From Clostridium sp. CAG:411 (GTDB lineage Bacteria > Bacillota > Clostridia > Lachnospirales > Lachnospiraceae): a DNA stretch of 36,962 nt. The position numbers and the translations under genes were made by a program. The stretch lies in contig FR899735.1 in assembly GCA_000437275.1 (NCBI GenBank), forward strand, positions 1 to 36,962, written 5' to 3'. Numbering within the stretch: the stretch's first letter is position 1; the number at the start of each line of letters is the position of its first letter. The notes beneath the pieces are model-generated. The model saw only the letters and a program-made list of their open reading frames with translations. It was not told the origin of the DNA and searched no databases. Below are positions 7,646 to 15,380 of this stretch, piece by piece.

Positions 7646-9010
7646 ATGATTAATATTAATGAAGTTTTAGAAACGAATAAAATGATTGAAAAACAGAATC
7701 TTGATGTAAGAACGATTACATTAGGAATTAGTTTATTAGATTGTGCGGATTCGGATGTGAATGTAGTTGCAGAAAATATCTATAATAAGATTACGACTGT
7801 AGCGAAAGATTTGGTTTCAACTGGACAGGATCTTGAGAAAGAGTTTGGTATTCCAATTGTAAATAAGCGAATTTCCATTACTCCAATTTCTTTAGTAGGT
7901 GCTCGTGCATGTAAATGTCCTGAGGATTATGTTATCCTTGCGAAAGCTTTAGACCGCGCGGCAAAAAAGGTGGGTGTAAACTTTATTGGTGGTTATTCCG
8001 CTTTGGTTTCGAAAGGAATGACAAAGAGTGATGAATATTTAATTCGTTCGATTCCACAGGCAATGAAAGAAACAGAATTTATTTGTAGTTCTGTCAATGT
8101 TGGTTCCAGCAAGACAGGAATTAACATGGATGCAGTAAAGCTTTTAGGTGAGATTATTTTAGAAACTGCTGATTTGACAAAAGAAAATGATTCTATTGGT
8201 TGTGCAAAGTTGGTTGTATTGTGTAATGCACCAGATGACAATCCATTTATGGCAGGAGCGTTCCATGGAGTAACAGAAGCAGATGCCATTATCAATGTTG
8301 GAGTTAGTGGACCAGGAGTTGTTAAGTCTGCATTAGAAACTGCAAAGGGTGCTGATTTTGGTACGTTATGTGAGACTGTAAAGAAAACAGCTTTTAAGAT
8401 TACCAGAGTAGGACAATTGATTGCTTCAGAGGCTTCTAAGAGATTGGGAATCCCATTTGGTATTATTGATTTATCCTTAGCACCAACACCTGCAGTTGGA
8501 GATAGTATTGCAGAGATATTTGAAGTAATGGGATTAGAAAGAGCAGGTGCACCAGGTACAACGGCTGCACTGGCTATGTTAAATGACCAAGTGAAAAAGG
8601 GTGGTGTTATGGCATCCTCTTATGTAGGTGGATTGAGCGGAGCCTTTATTCCAGTCAGTGAAGATCAAGGTATGATTGACGCTGTGGTAGATGGTGCACT
8701 TACTTTAGAAAAATTGGAAGCTATGACTTGTGTTTGTTCTGTAGGTTTGGATATGATTGCTATTCCAGGAGATACAAAGGCAACAACAATTTCCGGTGTA
8801 ATTGCTGATGAGATGGCAATTGGTATGGTAAACCAAAAAACAACAGCGGTTCGTATTATTCCTGTTATTGGAAAAAAGGTAGGAGATACGGTAGAATTTG
8901 GTGGTTTGTTAGGTTATGCACCAATTATGCCAGTGAATCAATTCTCTAGTGATGATTTTATTAATCGCGGAGGAAGAATTCCTGCACCAATTCATAGTTT
9001 TAAGAACTAA
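7646..9010 (+). CDS. UPF0210 (PFL family) protein
   Basis: A 454-residue protein of the UPF0210/DUF711 family, related to the glycyl-radical enzyme fold but not known to be a radical enzyme. I chose ATG 7646 because MININEVLETNKMIE aligns with the family N-terminus and the GAAAGGA site (7628-7634) is at a workable distance; ATG 7637 would be only two bases after it. Recognisable segments are RTITLGISLLDC, IPIVNKRISITPIS, NFIGGYSALVSKG, GINMDAV and GLDMIAIPGDT. The length matches the family. It follows the ACT-domain gene and is closed by a terminator, so the pair is a two-gene operon. The biochemical role is unknown. Confidence 0.88.
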   Translation: MININEVLETNKMIEKQNLDVRTITLGISLLDCADSDVNVVAENIYNKITTVAKDLVSTGQDLEKEFGIPIVNKRISITPISLVGARACKCPEDYVILAKALDRAAKKVGVNFIGGYSALVSKGMTKSDEYLIRSIPQAMKETEFICSSVNVGSSKTGINMDAVKLLGEIILETADLTKENDSIGCAKLVVLCNAPDDNPFMAGAFHGVTEADAIINVGVSGPGVVKSALETAKGADFGTLCETVKKTAFKITRVGQLIASEASKRLGIPFGIIDLSLAPTPAVGDSIAEIFEVMGLERAGAPGTTAALAMLNDQVKKGGVMASSYVGGLSGAFIPVSEDQGMIDAVVDGALTLEKLEAMTCVCSVGLDMIAIPGDTKATTISGVIADEMAIGMVNQKTTAVRIIPVIGKKVGDTVEFGGLLGYAPIMPVNQFSSDDFINRGGRIPAPIHSFKN

Positions 9011-9051
9011 AGAGAATAAAAAGCGGTTCAATGTTTTATTGAACCATTGCC

Positions 9052-9087
9052 AGGTCGTTTGCTGAGAATATCACAGGCGACCTTTTT
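9052..9087 (+). terminator. Terminator after the UPF0210 gene
   Basis: AGGTCG (9052-9057) pairs with CGACCT (9078-9083), with TGA/TCA able to extend the stem inside the loop, followed by TTTTT. A second hairpin, GGTTCAAT/ATTGAACC at 9025-9045, lies just before it. Confidence 0.7.
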
Positions 9088-9244
9088 ATATACGAAAGCT
9101 ATGAGTTCTATTTTGTTTATATAAGATGCATATATGACTGATAGTGATAATATAAAAGCATGAAGTATAATATTTGAGCGAATAATTTGGAGAGGCAGTA
9201 TGTAAAATCTGTATTAAAATGTTTATGGAAAGGAGCGTTATAAT

Positions 9245-10690
9245 ATGTTAGAAAAAATTGATTCTACAAAGGTATTTACTTATTTTGAAGAGATTAGCTG
9301 TATTCCAAGAGGGTCAGGAAATAATACAGCTATTAGTAATTATTTGGTTGATTTTGCTAAGAAACATCAATTGGAATATGAGCAGGATGCGTATGAAAAC
9401 GTTATAATTCGCAAAGCAGGCAGCAAAGGTTTTGAAGATAAGCCAACTGTCATTTTACAGGGACATATGGATATGGTTTGTGAAAAAAAGGCAGATTGCC
9501 AACATGACTTTTTGAAAGAGCCATTGGATATTCAAATAGATGGAGATTATGTTTATGCAAAGGGTACAACCTTAGGTGGAGACGATGGAATTGCCGTAGC
9601 TTATGCACTTGCAATTTTAGATGATGATACGATTGTCCATCCGCCAATAGAAGTAGTGATTACTACGGATGAGGAAACAGGAATGGATGGGGCGATTGGA
9701 TTAGATGCTTCTAAATTGAAGGGAACTTATTTTATCAATATTGATTCAGAAGAAGAAGGAACGATTTTGACAAGTTGTGCGGGAGGTATGTCTGTAAATG
9801 GAACCTATCAATTGGATCGAAAGGAAGCAGAAGGGATTGTAATTGAGCTTACAGTATCTGGAATGCAGGGAGGACATTCGGGAACGGAAATTGATAAAAA
9901 TAGGGAAAATGCAGTATTGAGTTTGGGAAGAATGTTAGCTGAAATGCAGAATGAAAAGCTTTGCTTCGATTTGATTTCTATAGATGGGGGATTGAAAGAT
10001 AATGCAATACCAAGGGATGCGAAAGCCAAAGTTTTGATTCCTGATATAGAAGTATTTGCAAATATCTTTGACAAGATAGTGAAAAGTATGAAAAACGAAG
10101 TTTCTGCCAATGAACCAGAAGCATGTTTTGCATATGTACAAAAAGGAAGGCAGAAAACGAAAGTATTTTCGAATGAAGTAAAACAAAATCTTATTTTCTT
10201 TTTGGAACAAACTCCAAGTGGCGTACAAAAGATGAGTGCAGTAATTCCAGGGCTGGTGGAAAGTTCTTTAAATTTGGGAATTTGTAGAACAGAAGAGGAA
10301 GCGGTATTCTTATCCTTTTCTATTAGAAGCTCGGTGCAAAGTTATAAGCAATATTTAGGACAGAGAATGAAACATTTGATTGAAAGTACAGGCGGTGCAT
10401 TTGAGAAAAAGAGTGAATATCCTGCATGGGAGTATCGAGCAGATTCACCATTGCGCGAGTTATGTGTGAAGGTATATAAAGAGCAGTATGGGGAAAGTCC
10501 GAAGATTGAGGCAATTCATGCGGGACTGGAATGCGGTATTTTAGCAGATAAAAACAAAGCATTGGATATGGTCTCAATTGGTCCTGATATTTATGATATT
10601 CATACACCAAAAGAGCGTCTGGTAATTTCCTCTACGCAGAGGGTTTATAAATTTGTATTAGGTATATTAAAGGAAATATGCCAGAAATAA
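9245..10690 (+). CDS. pepD: Aminoacyl-histidine dipeptidase (PepD, M20 family)
   Basis: A 481-residue zinc dipeptidase of the M20C family, which hydrolyses dipeptides such as beta-Ala-His and related Xaa-His substrates in the cytoplasm. Metal and catalytic residues line up with E. coli PepD at a constant offset: H74-x-D76 (GHMDM), D113 in GGDDG, the E143-E144 pair in DEETG, D167 in INIDSEEEG, and a late His in DIHTPKERL. The lid/dimer domain (HSGTEIDKNRENA) lies between. AAAGGAG precedes ATG 9245. No signal peptide is present. A TATAAT at 9166-9171 could be its -10, but I see no convincing -35. It probably serves peptide utilisation. The M23 peptidase gene follows after 54 bases. Confidence 0.93.
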   Translation: MLEKIDSTKVFTYFEEISCIPRGSGNNTAISNYLVDFAKKHQLEYEQDAYENVIIRKAGSKGFEDKPTVILQGHMDMVCEKKADCQHDFLKEPLDIQIDGDYVYAKGTTLGGDDGIAVAYALAILDDDTIVHPPIEVVITTDEETGMDGAIGLDASKLKGTYFINIDSEEEGTILTSCAGGMSVNGTYQLDRKEAEGIVIELTVSGMQGGHSGTEIDKNRENAVLSLGRMLAEMQNEKLCFDLISIDGGLKDNAIPRDAKAKVLIPDIEVFANIFDKIVKSMKNEVSANEPEACFAYVQKGRQKTKVFSNEVKQNLIFFLEQTPSGVQKMSAVIPGLVESSLNLGICRTEEEAVFLSFSIRSSVQSYKQYLGQRMKHLIESTGGAFEKKSEYPAWEYRADSPLRELCVKVYKEQYGESPKIEAIHAGLECGILADKNKALDMVSIGPDIYDIHTPKERLVISSTQRVYKFVLGILKEICQK

Positions 10691-10744
10691 GGAATAAATA
10701 AAGTTTTTACCTGATAAGATAGAATAAGCATGTAAACAGGGGAT

Positions 10745-11479
10745 TTGAAGGTCATAAAAAAATGGGTAAAAAATAAAAATGGTGGTAATTTATCCTATTA
10801 TTTTTGGAGTTATTTAATTATACTGGTTTTGCTTTCTTTTTTAGGAAATTTGTGTGCATTAGGGATAGAGGCCAGTCAATATCAAACTATTTCGAAAGAG
10901 GAATTTAGAAACTTTCAGATATCTGCAACCTGTATAAAAAGGTATAAAAAATTAGGACGGGTTGGATGTGCCATGTTTGAAAAAAAGTATGGACCAAAGT
11001 ATGGGACAAAAGCAGCCAGTATAATAGAAGATATGGAGTGTTTTCCTGTATTGGAGAAATCAGAGGTAGTTTATGAAGATTCCTGGATGAATGCCAGAAC
11101 ATATGGAGGAAAACGAGTGCATGAGGGAACGGATATAATGGCAAAGAAAAACAAAAGAGGAGAACTATCTATTGTCAGTGTGTCCGATGGTGTAGTAGAA
11201 AAAATTGGATGGTTGCCGCTGGGGGGTTATCGGATTGGAGTTCGTAGTAATCATGGTGTGTATTTTTATTATGCACACCTATATTCTTATGCTAAAGGTA
11301 TCGAAGAGGGAGCCAAGGTACATGTAGGGCAATTACTTGGGAAAATGGGAGACAGCGGATACGGAGAGGAAGGAACAGTAGGAAAGTTTCCGGTTCATCT
11401 GCATTTTGGAATTTATGTTTCCATAGAGAATGAGGAGAAAAGCGTAAATCCTTATCAGATGTTAAATTATTGGAAATAA
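10745..11479 (+). CDS. Membrane-anchored M23 (LytM-type) peptidase-like protein
   Basis: A 244-residue protein with one N-terminal membrane segment at about 19-40 and an extracytoplasmic M23 domain in the C-terminal half. The zinc-site residues of active LytM enzymes are all visible: H126 and D130 (HEGTD), H178 (YAHLY) and H218-x-H220 (HLHFG). It should therefore be an active peptidoglycan endopeptidase rather than a degenerate EnvC-like activator. The start is uncertain: TTG 10745 is the only plausible start before the membrane segment, an in-frame stop lies at 10733, and the AGGGGA site ends only one base before it. It lies after pepD and before the RelQ promoter. An unusual stretch of about 80 residues, with three Cys, separates the membrane helix from the catalytic domain. 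Confidence 0.85.
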   Translation: MKVIKKWVKNKNGGNLSYYFWSYLIILVLLSFLGNLCALGIEASQYQTISKEEFRNFQISATCIKRYKKLGRVGCAMFEKKYGPKYGTKAASIIEDMECFPVLEKSEVVYEDSWMNARTYGGKRVHEGTDIMAKKNKRGELSIVSVSDGVVEKIGWLPLGGYRIGVRSNHGVYFYYAHLYSYAKGIEEGAKVHVGQLLGKMGDSGYGEEGTVGKFPVHLHFGIYVSIENEEKSVNPYQMLNYWK

Positions 11480-11594
11480 ATTATAATATAAGGAATATTT
11501 TCTAGGGGAGAAGCATAGAATGATAGAGTGCGTAAAAAAGGTATTATAGATTCGCTGTATCAATTTGTAAGATAAAAAGGAATAGAAAAATGTA

Positions 11595-11623
11595 TACACA
11601 TCAATTATAAAATATGGTATAAT
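11595..11623 (+). promoter_or_regulatory. Promoter for the RelQ-type synthetase gene
   Basis: TACACA at 11595-11600, a 17-base spacer ending in TGG, and a perfect TATAAT at 11618-11623, so it also has an extended -10. It lies about 80 bases before the start codon. Confidence 0.6.
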
Positions 11624-11703
11624 AAAATAATAGAGATTACCCTTTTTTACTAGATGTTTGTCCGTACATCAAAGAAAAATGAAAGCGGATAGGGAGGTAA
11701 AAT

Positions 11704-12507
11704 ATGGAGTTACAATTATGGAGAAAAACATTAGAGCCGTATTCATTAGCGGTAGATGAATTGATTGTTAAGTTTAATCATATTAAGAATGAATTTGATT
11801 ATGATGGAGAGTATTCACCAATTGAATCGGTGAACGGGCGTGTGAAAAGGATATCCAGTATTTTAGAGAAAGCGCAGAGAAAACATATTGAGCTGGAAGA
11901 TGTAGAAAGTAAGCTGGATGATATAGCAGGTGTTCGTATTATTTGTCGATTTGTTGAGGATATTGATAAAGTTGTAGAGATTTTACGAAAACGTTCTGAT
12001 ATGAAGATTGTAGAAGAAAAGGATTACATAACAAAAAGCAAGAAAAGCGGGTATCGTAGTTATCATTTGATTATTGAATATGCGGTTCAATCTTTACAGG
12101 GACCAAAGTTATTAAAAGCAGAGATTCAGGTGCGGACGTTGGCTATGAATTTCTGGGCAACCGTAGAACATTCCTTGCAGTATAAATATAAGGGGAATAT
12201 GCCAGAGCATGTAAAGGAAAAACTATTAACATCCGCAGAGGCAATTGTTACGTTGGATGATGAAATGTCTGTTGTACGAAAAGAAATTATGGCAGCACAA
12301 AATTATTACCAGCATAAGACACAGGTAGTGTCTAATATATTGGCTAATATTGAGAATTTGTATAAGGTAGCAAATAAAAGAGAAGTCTTAAAAATTCAAG
12401 ATGAATTTCTTGCTATTTATAGAGAAGATGATTTGAATAAGATGGAACATTTTGGACAGGAATTGGATATTGTTTCAGAAAGTTATCGTGCGCAGCAGAT
12501 AAACTGA
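11704..12507 (+). CDS. relQ: Small alarmone synthetase, RelQ/YjbM type
   Basis: A 267-residue GTP pyrophosphokinase containing only the RelA/SpoT synthetase domain, with no HD hydrolase, TGS or ACT domains. It transfers pyrophosphate from ATP to GTP or GDP to make (p)ppGpp. Visible motifs are RVKRISSILEKAQRK, the metal-binding DDIAGVRIICRF, KSGYRSYHLII (nucleotide-binding loop with the catalytic Tyr/Arg) and the EIQVRTLAMNFWATVEHSLQYK block. It is longer than Bacillus YjbM (about 210 residues), the extra part being a helical C-terminus that in this family forms the tetramer. AGGGAGG precedes ATG 11704. It heads a series of rRNA-modifying genes, but a strong hairpin at 12534-12569 separates it from the next gene. 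Confidence 0.9.
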   Translation: MELQLWRKTLEPYSLAVDELIVKFNHIKNEFDYDGEYSPIESVNGRVKRISSILEKAQRKHIELEDVESKLDDIAGVRIICRFVEDIDKVVEILRKRSDMKIVEEKDYITKSKKSGYRSYHLIIEYAVQSLQGPKLLKAEIQVRTLAMNFWATVEHSLQYKYKGNMPEHVKEKLLTSAEAIVTLDDEMSVVRKEIMAAQNYYQHKTQVVSNILANIENLYKVANKREVLKIQDEFLAIYREDDLNKMEHFGQELDIVSESYRAQQIN

Positions 12508-12533
12508 TGAAAAGATAATAAACGGTTTTGCTA

Positions 12534-12569
12534 AGAGTGGGGTTGTTGTATCTGCAACAGCCTCATTCT
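12534..12569 (+). other. Perfect 15-bp intergenic RNA hairpin
   Basis: The arm at 12534-12548 pairs with 12555-12569 without mismatch if G-U pairs are allowed, around a six-base TATCTG loop. No T-run follows, so it is not a standard intrinsic terminator. It sits between the RelQ gene and the rRNA methyltransferase gene and could be an RNA-processing site, a 3'-end stabiliser or a weak terminator. Confidence 0.65.
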
Positions 12570-12609
12570 ATGTATGTGAAACAATCATAGAGAAAAGGAT
12601 GGAGTAAGA

Positions 12610-13977
12610 TTGCGTTTACCAGAAAAATATATAGAGCGAATGAAAATACTGCTGGGAGAAGAAGAATATCAGGAGTATTTAAAAAGTTTTGAACAAAAGA
12701 ATGTCAGAGGACTTCGAGTAAATACCTTGAAAATTACACCAGAGGAATTTGAAAAGATAACACCGTTTTCATTGAAAAAAATACCATGGACAGACAATGG
12801 TTATTATTATGAAGATGATGTTCAACCAGCAAAACACCCTTATTATTATGCAGGATTGTACTATATTCAAGAGCCGTCTGCCATGACACCGGCACAGTTA
12901 CTTCCTGTGGAACCGGGAGATTGCGTGTTGGATGTTTGTGCGGCACCAGGTGGCAAAAGTACAGAATTAGCAGCAAAATTAAAAGGACAAGGTGTATTGG
13001 TATCAAACGATATTAGTAATTCCCGTGCGAAAGCATTACTAAAAAATATCGAATTGATGGGCGTGAAAAATGCTTACGTTGTCAGTGAAGTACCAGAAAA
13101 ACTGGTGTCTAGGTTTGCCGGTTATTTTGATAAAATCTTAATTGATGCACCATGTTCTGGAGAAGGAATGTTTCGAAAGGAACCTTCCATGGTAAAAAGC
13201 TGGGAAGAACATGGCGTAGAGTTTTTTGAAAAATTACAAAAAGGGATTATTGATAGTGCAGTAAAATTGTTAAAACCAGGTGGAAAAATCTTATATTCGA
13301 CATGTACATTTTCTCCAGAGGAAGATGAAGGTAGTATGAAGTATCTGTTATCTCAAAATGAAGATTTTTCAATTGAACGCCCAGAAAAAGTTTGGCATGA
13401 ATTTGCACCAGGACATCCAGAATGGGTGGATGGACCAGAAGAACTGGAGAAGTGTATTCGTCTGTGGCCACATAAATTACAGGGAGAGGGACATTTTATT
13501 TCACTGCTTTCTAAGGATGGAGCAGAAGGACAAAAGTCCAATTTCCTTGCTAGAAAAAAACTGGTTATGCCAGAAGAGGCAGTTGCATTTTTCTCACACG
13601 TTACGATGGAGTTGCCATTGGAAAATTGTGTGCAGGTAAAGGATAAACTGTTCTATTTGCCAGATGCAGAGGTAGATATGAAAGGATTTCGTGTGCTAAG
13701 AAGTGGATTGTATCTTGGAGATATCAAGAAAAATCGTTTTGAGCCAAGTCAATCTCTTGCCATGGCACTTAAAATGGAAGAGTATGACCAAGTTGTAAAT
13801 TTTTCTTGTGATGATATAAAAGTGCGTAAGTATTTAAAGGGCGAGACACTTGAATTTGATGATATGAATGCAACTGGTTTGTATTTGATTTGTGTGGATG
13901 GATTTCCACTTGGCTGGGCAAAGGCAAACAAGGGAAAGTTGAAAAATAAGTATCATTCCGGATGGAGGATGTTCTAA
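12610..13977 (+). CDS. rRNA m5C methyltransferase, RsmF/NOL1-NOP2-Sun family
   Basis: A 455-residue SAM-dependent RNA cytosine-C5 methyltransferase. The SAM-binding motif I is DVCAAPGGKS near residue 108. The two characteristic cysteines are C182 in DAPCSGEG, which releases product, and C232 in STCTFSPEE, the nucleophile. The N-terminal RRM-like part (about 1-90) and the C-terminal region ending in GLYLICVDGFPLGWAK and KNKYHSGWRMF match RsmF/YebU-like proteins, which carry extra RNA-binding domains after the catalytic domain. TTG 12610 follows AAAGGATGGAG. The next gene, rsuA, starts three bases after the stop, so they are co-transcribed. The target cytosine (in 16S rRNA in characterised relatives) cannot be fixed from sequence. 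Confidence 0.9.
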   Translation: MRLPEKYIERMKILLGEEEYQEYLKSFEQKNVRGLRVNTLKITPEEFEKITPFSLKKIPWTDNGYYYEDDVQPAKHPYYYAGLYYIQEPSAMTPAQLLPVEPGDCVLDVCAAPGGKSTELAAKLKGQGVLVSNDISNSRAKALLKNIELMGVKNAYVVSEVPEKLVSRFAGYFDKILIDAPCSGEGMFRKEPSMVKSWEEHGVEFFEKLQKGIIDSAVKLLKPGGKILYSTCTFSPEEDEGSMKYLLSQNEDFSIERPEKVWHEFAPGHPEWVDGPEELEKCIRLWPHKLQGEGHFISLLSKDGAEGQKSNFLARKKLVMPEEAVAFFSHVTMELPLENCVQVKDKLFYLPDAEVDMKGFRVLRSGLYLGDIKKNRFEPSQSLAMALKMEEYDQVVNFSCDDIKVRKYLKGETLEFDDMNATGLYLICVDGFPLGWAKANKGKLKNKYHSGWRMF

Positions 13978-13980
13978 AAA

Positions 13981-14688
13981 ATGAGATTAGATAAGTTTCT
14001 TGCAAACATGGGTGTGGGAACCAGAAGCGAAGTGAAGGCTTGTATTCGTCAGGGTAGAGTTACTATAAATGGCGAAAGAGCAAAGAAGCCTGAGCAAAAG
14101 GTAAGCGAAGATACAGATTGTGTTTGTGTAGATGGACAGGAAATACATTTTACGGAAATGCAGTACCTCATGCTTAATAAACCACAAGGAGTGGTGACGG
14201 CTACGGAGGATCGGGAACATAAGACGGTTTTAGATTTGATTGATTCGCCAATGAAAAAGCAACTGTTTCCAGTAGGTAGGTTGGATAAGGATACAGAAGG
14301 GTTACTGCTGATTACAAATGATGGAGTGCTTGCTCACGAATTATTGTCACCTAAAAAACATGTGAAAAAGAACTATTATGCCAAAATAGATGGAAAAGTG
14401 ACAGAACAGGATATAGAGGCATTTAAAAATGGGCTGGATTTAGGAGATTTTACAACTATGCCTGCAGTGTTGAAGATTTTATCACAGGGAGACTGTTCTG
14501 AAATATTCGTAGAAATCTGTGAAGGAAAGTTTCACCAGGTGAAGCGTATGTTTGAAGCAGTAGGAAAGAAAGTAACCTATTTAAAACGTGTTTCCATGGG
14601 AACACTTTGCTTGGACGAGAAGCTACAGCCAGGAGAATGGAGAGAACTGACAGACAAAGAGTTAGAAGGGCTAAAGAAGGGAAAATAG
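13981..14688 (+). CDS. rsuA: 16S rRNA pseudouridine synthase, RsuA family
   Basis: A 235-residue pseudouridine synthase. An S4 RNA-binding domain lies at 1-60 (MRLDKFLANMGVGTRSE...), then the catalytic domain with GRLDKDTEGLLLITNDG; the catalytic Asp is D102, the same number as in E. coli RsuA. RsuA modifies U516 of 16S rRNA. RluB/E/F relatives share the motif, but the short, compact length favours RsuA. ATG 13981 is three bases after the upstream methyltransferase stop, with purine-rich sequence inside that gene's end (GGATGGAGGATG) as ribosome site. Both neighbours concern rRNA modification, which supports the assignment. Confidence 0.88.
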   Translation: MRLDKFLANMGVGTRSEVKACIRQGRVTINGERAKKPEQKVSEDTDCVCVDGQEIHFTEMQYLMLNKPQGVVTATEDREHKTVLDLIDSPMKKQLFPVGRLDKDTEGLLLITNDGVLAHELLSPKKHVKKNYYAKIDGKVTEQDIEAFKNGLDLGDFTTMPAVLKILSQGDCSEIFVEICEGKFHQVKRMFEAVGKKVTYLKRVSMGTLCLDEKLQPGEWRELTDKELEGLKKGK

Positions 14689-14694
14689 AGAATA

Positions 14695-15342
14695 ATGTGG
14701 AAAGAGAAAGAGGCAGTCATTTTTGATTTAGATGGAACTGTGGTAGATTCTATGTGGGTATGGCCAGAGGTTGATATTGAATTTTTGGGAAAACATGGGA
14801 TTGCATTGCCAGATGATTTGCAAAAAGAATTAGACGGAAAAAGCTTTTTAGAATCTGCGATTCATATAAAAAATCGCTTCCAATTGCCAGAGACTGTGGA
14901 AGAACTTATGGCAATCTGGAATAAAATGGCTATGGATTGTTATGTGAATAAAGTAAAGTTAAAACCTGGAGTAGAAATATTTCTAAAGAAGCTAAAAGAA
15001 AATGGTATTAAAACAGGTATTGCCAGTAGCAATTCCCATGTATTAGTAGAAGCAACATTGAAAGCAAATGGTGTATTGGAGTATTTTGATTCCGTTCATA
15101 CAGCAGACGAAGTTGGAAAAGGAAAACCATCACCTGACATTTATTTGCTGGTGGCAGATGATTTAGGAGTTAAGCCTGAGAAGTGTCTTATTTTTGAAGA
15201 TATTGTAATGGGAATATTAGCAGGCAAAAATGCTGGAATGACTACCTGTGCGGTGTATGATAAATATTCAAAAGAACAGGATCGGGAAAAGAAAGAATTG
15301 GCGGAATATTATATCCATGATTATAATGAGCTGCTTTTGTAA
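14695..15342 (+). CDS. HAD-family hydrolase, beta-phosphoglucomutase-like
   Basis: A 215-residue haloacid dehalogenase-superfamily phosphatase. Motif I is FDLDGTVVDS with the nucleophile Asp near residue 11, motif II is the GIASSNS segment near 104, motif III the Lys in GKGKPSPD near 143, and motif IV FEDIVMGI near 163. An alpha-helical cap between motifs I and II (about 18-85) makes it subclass IA, as in beta-phosphoglucomutase and pyrophosphatase PpaX. The substrate is probably a small phosphorylated metabolite and cannot be named. It begins six bases after rsuA and is probably in the same operon. It is distinct from the second HAD protein at 24607, with which it shares the fold and little else by eye. 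Confidence 0.85.
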   Translation: MWKEKEAVIFDLDGTVVDSMWVWPEVDIEFLGKHGIALPDDLQKELDGKSFLESAIHIKNRFQLPETVEELMAIWNKMAMDCYVNKVKLKPGVEIFLKKLKENGIKTGIASSNSHVLVEATLKANGVLEYFDSVHTADEVGKGKPSPDIYLLVADDLGVKPEKCLIFEDIVMGILAGKNAGMTTCAVYDKYSKEQDREKKELAEYYIHDYNELLL

Positions 15343-15380
15343 ATGATTTTTCAAAAATCGTATGTAGGATAATAATTTTG

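Noticed and set aside
11521..11550. A tiny open frame (about 8 codons) with a good AGGGGAG site before relQ, as a leader peptide.
   Set aside because: It lies upstream of the relQ promoter at 11595-11623, so it would not be in the relQ leader, and it is too short to support on its own.
13358..13639. A 93-codon plus-strand open frame inside the rRNA methyltransferase gene.
   Set aside because: It is in another frame of a well-supported gene, has no ribosome site and no recognisable domain.
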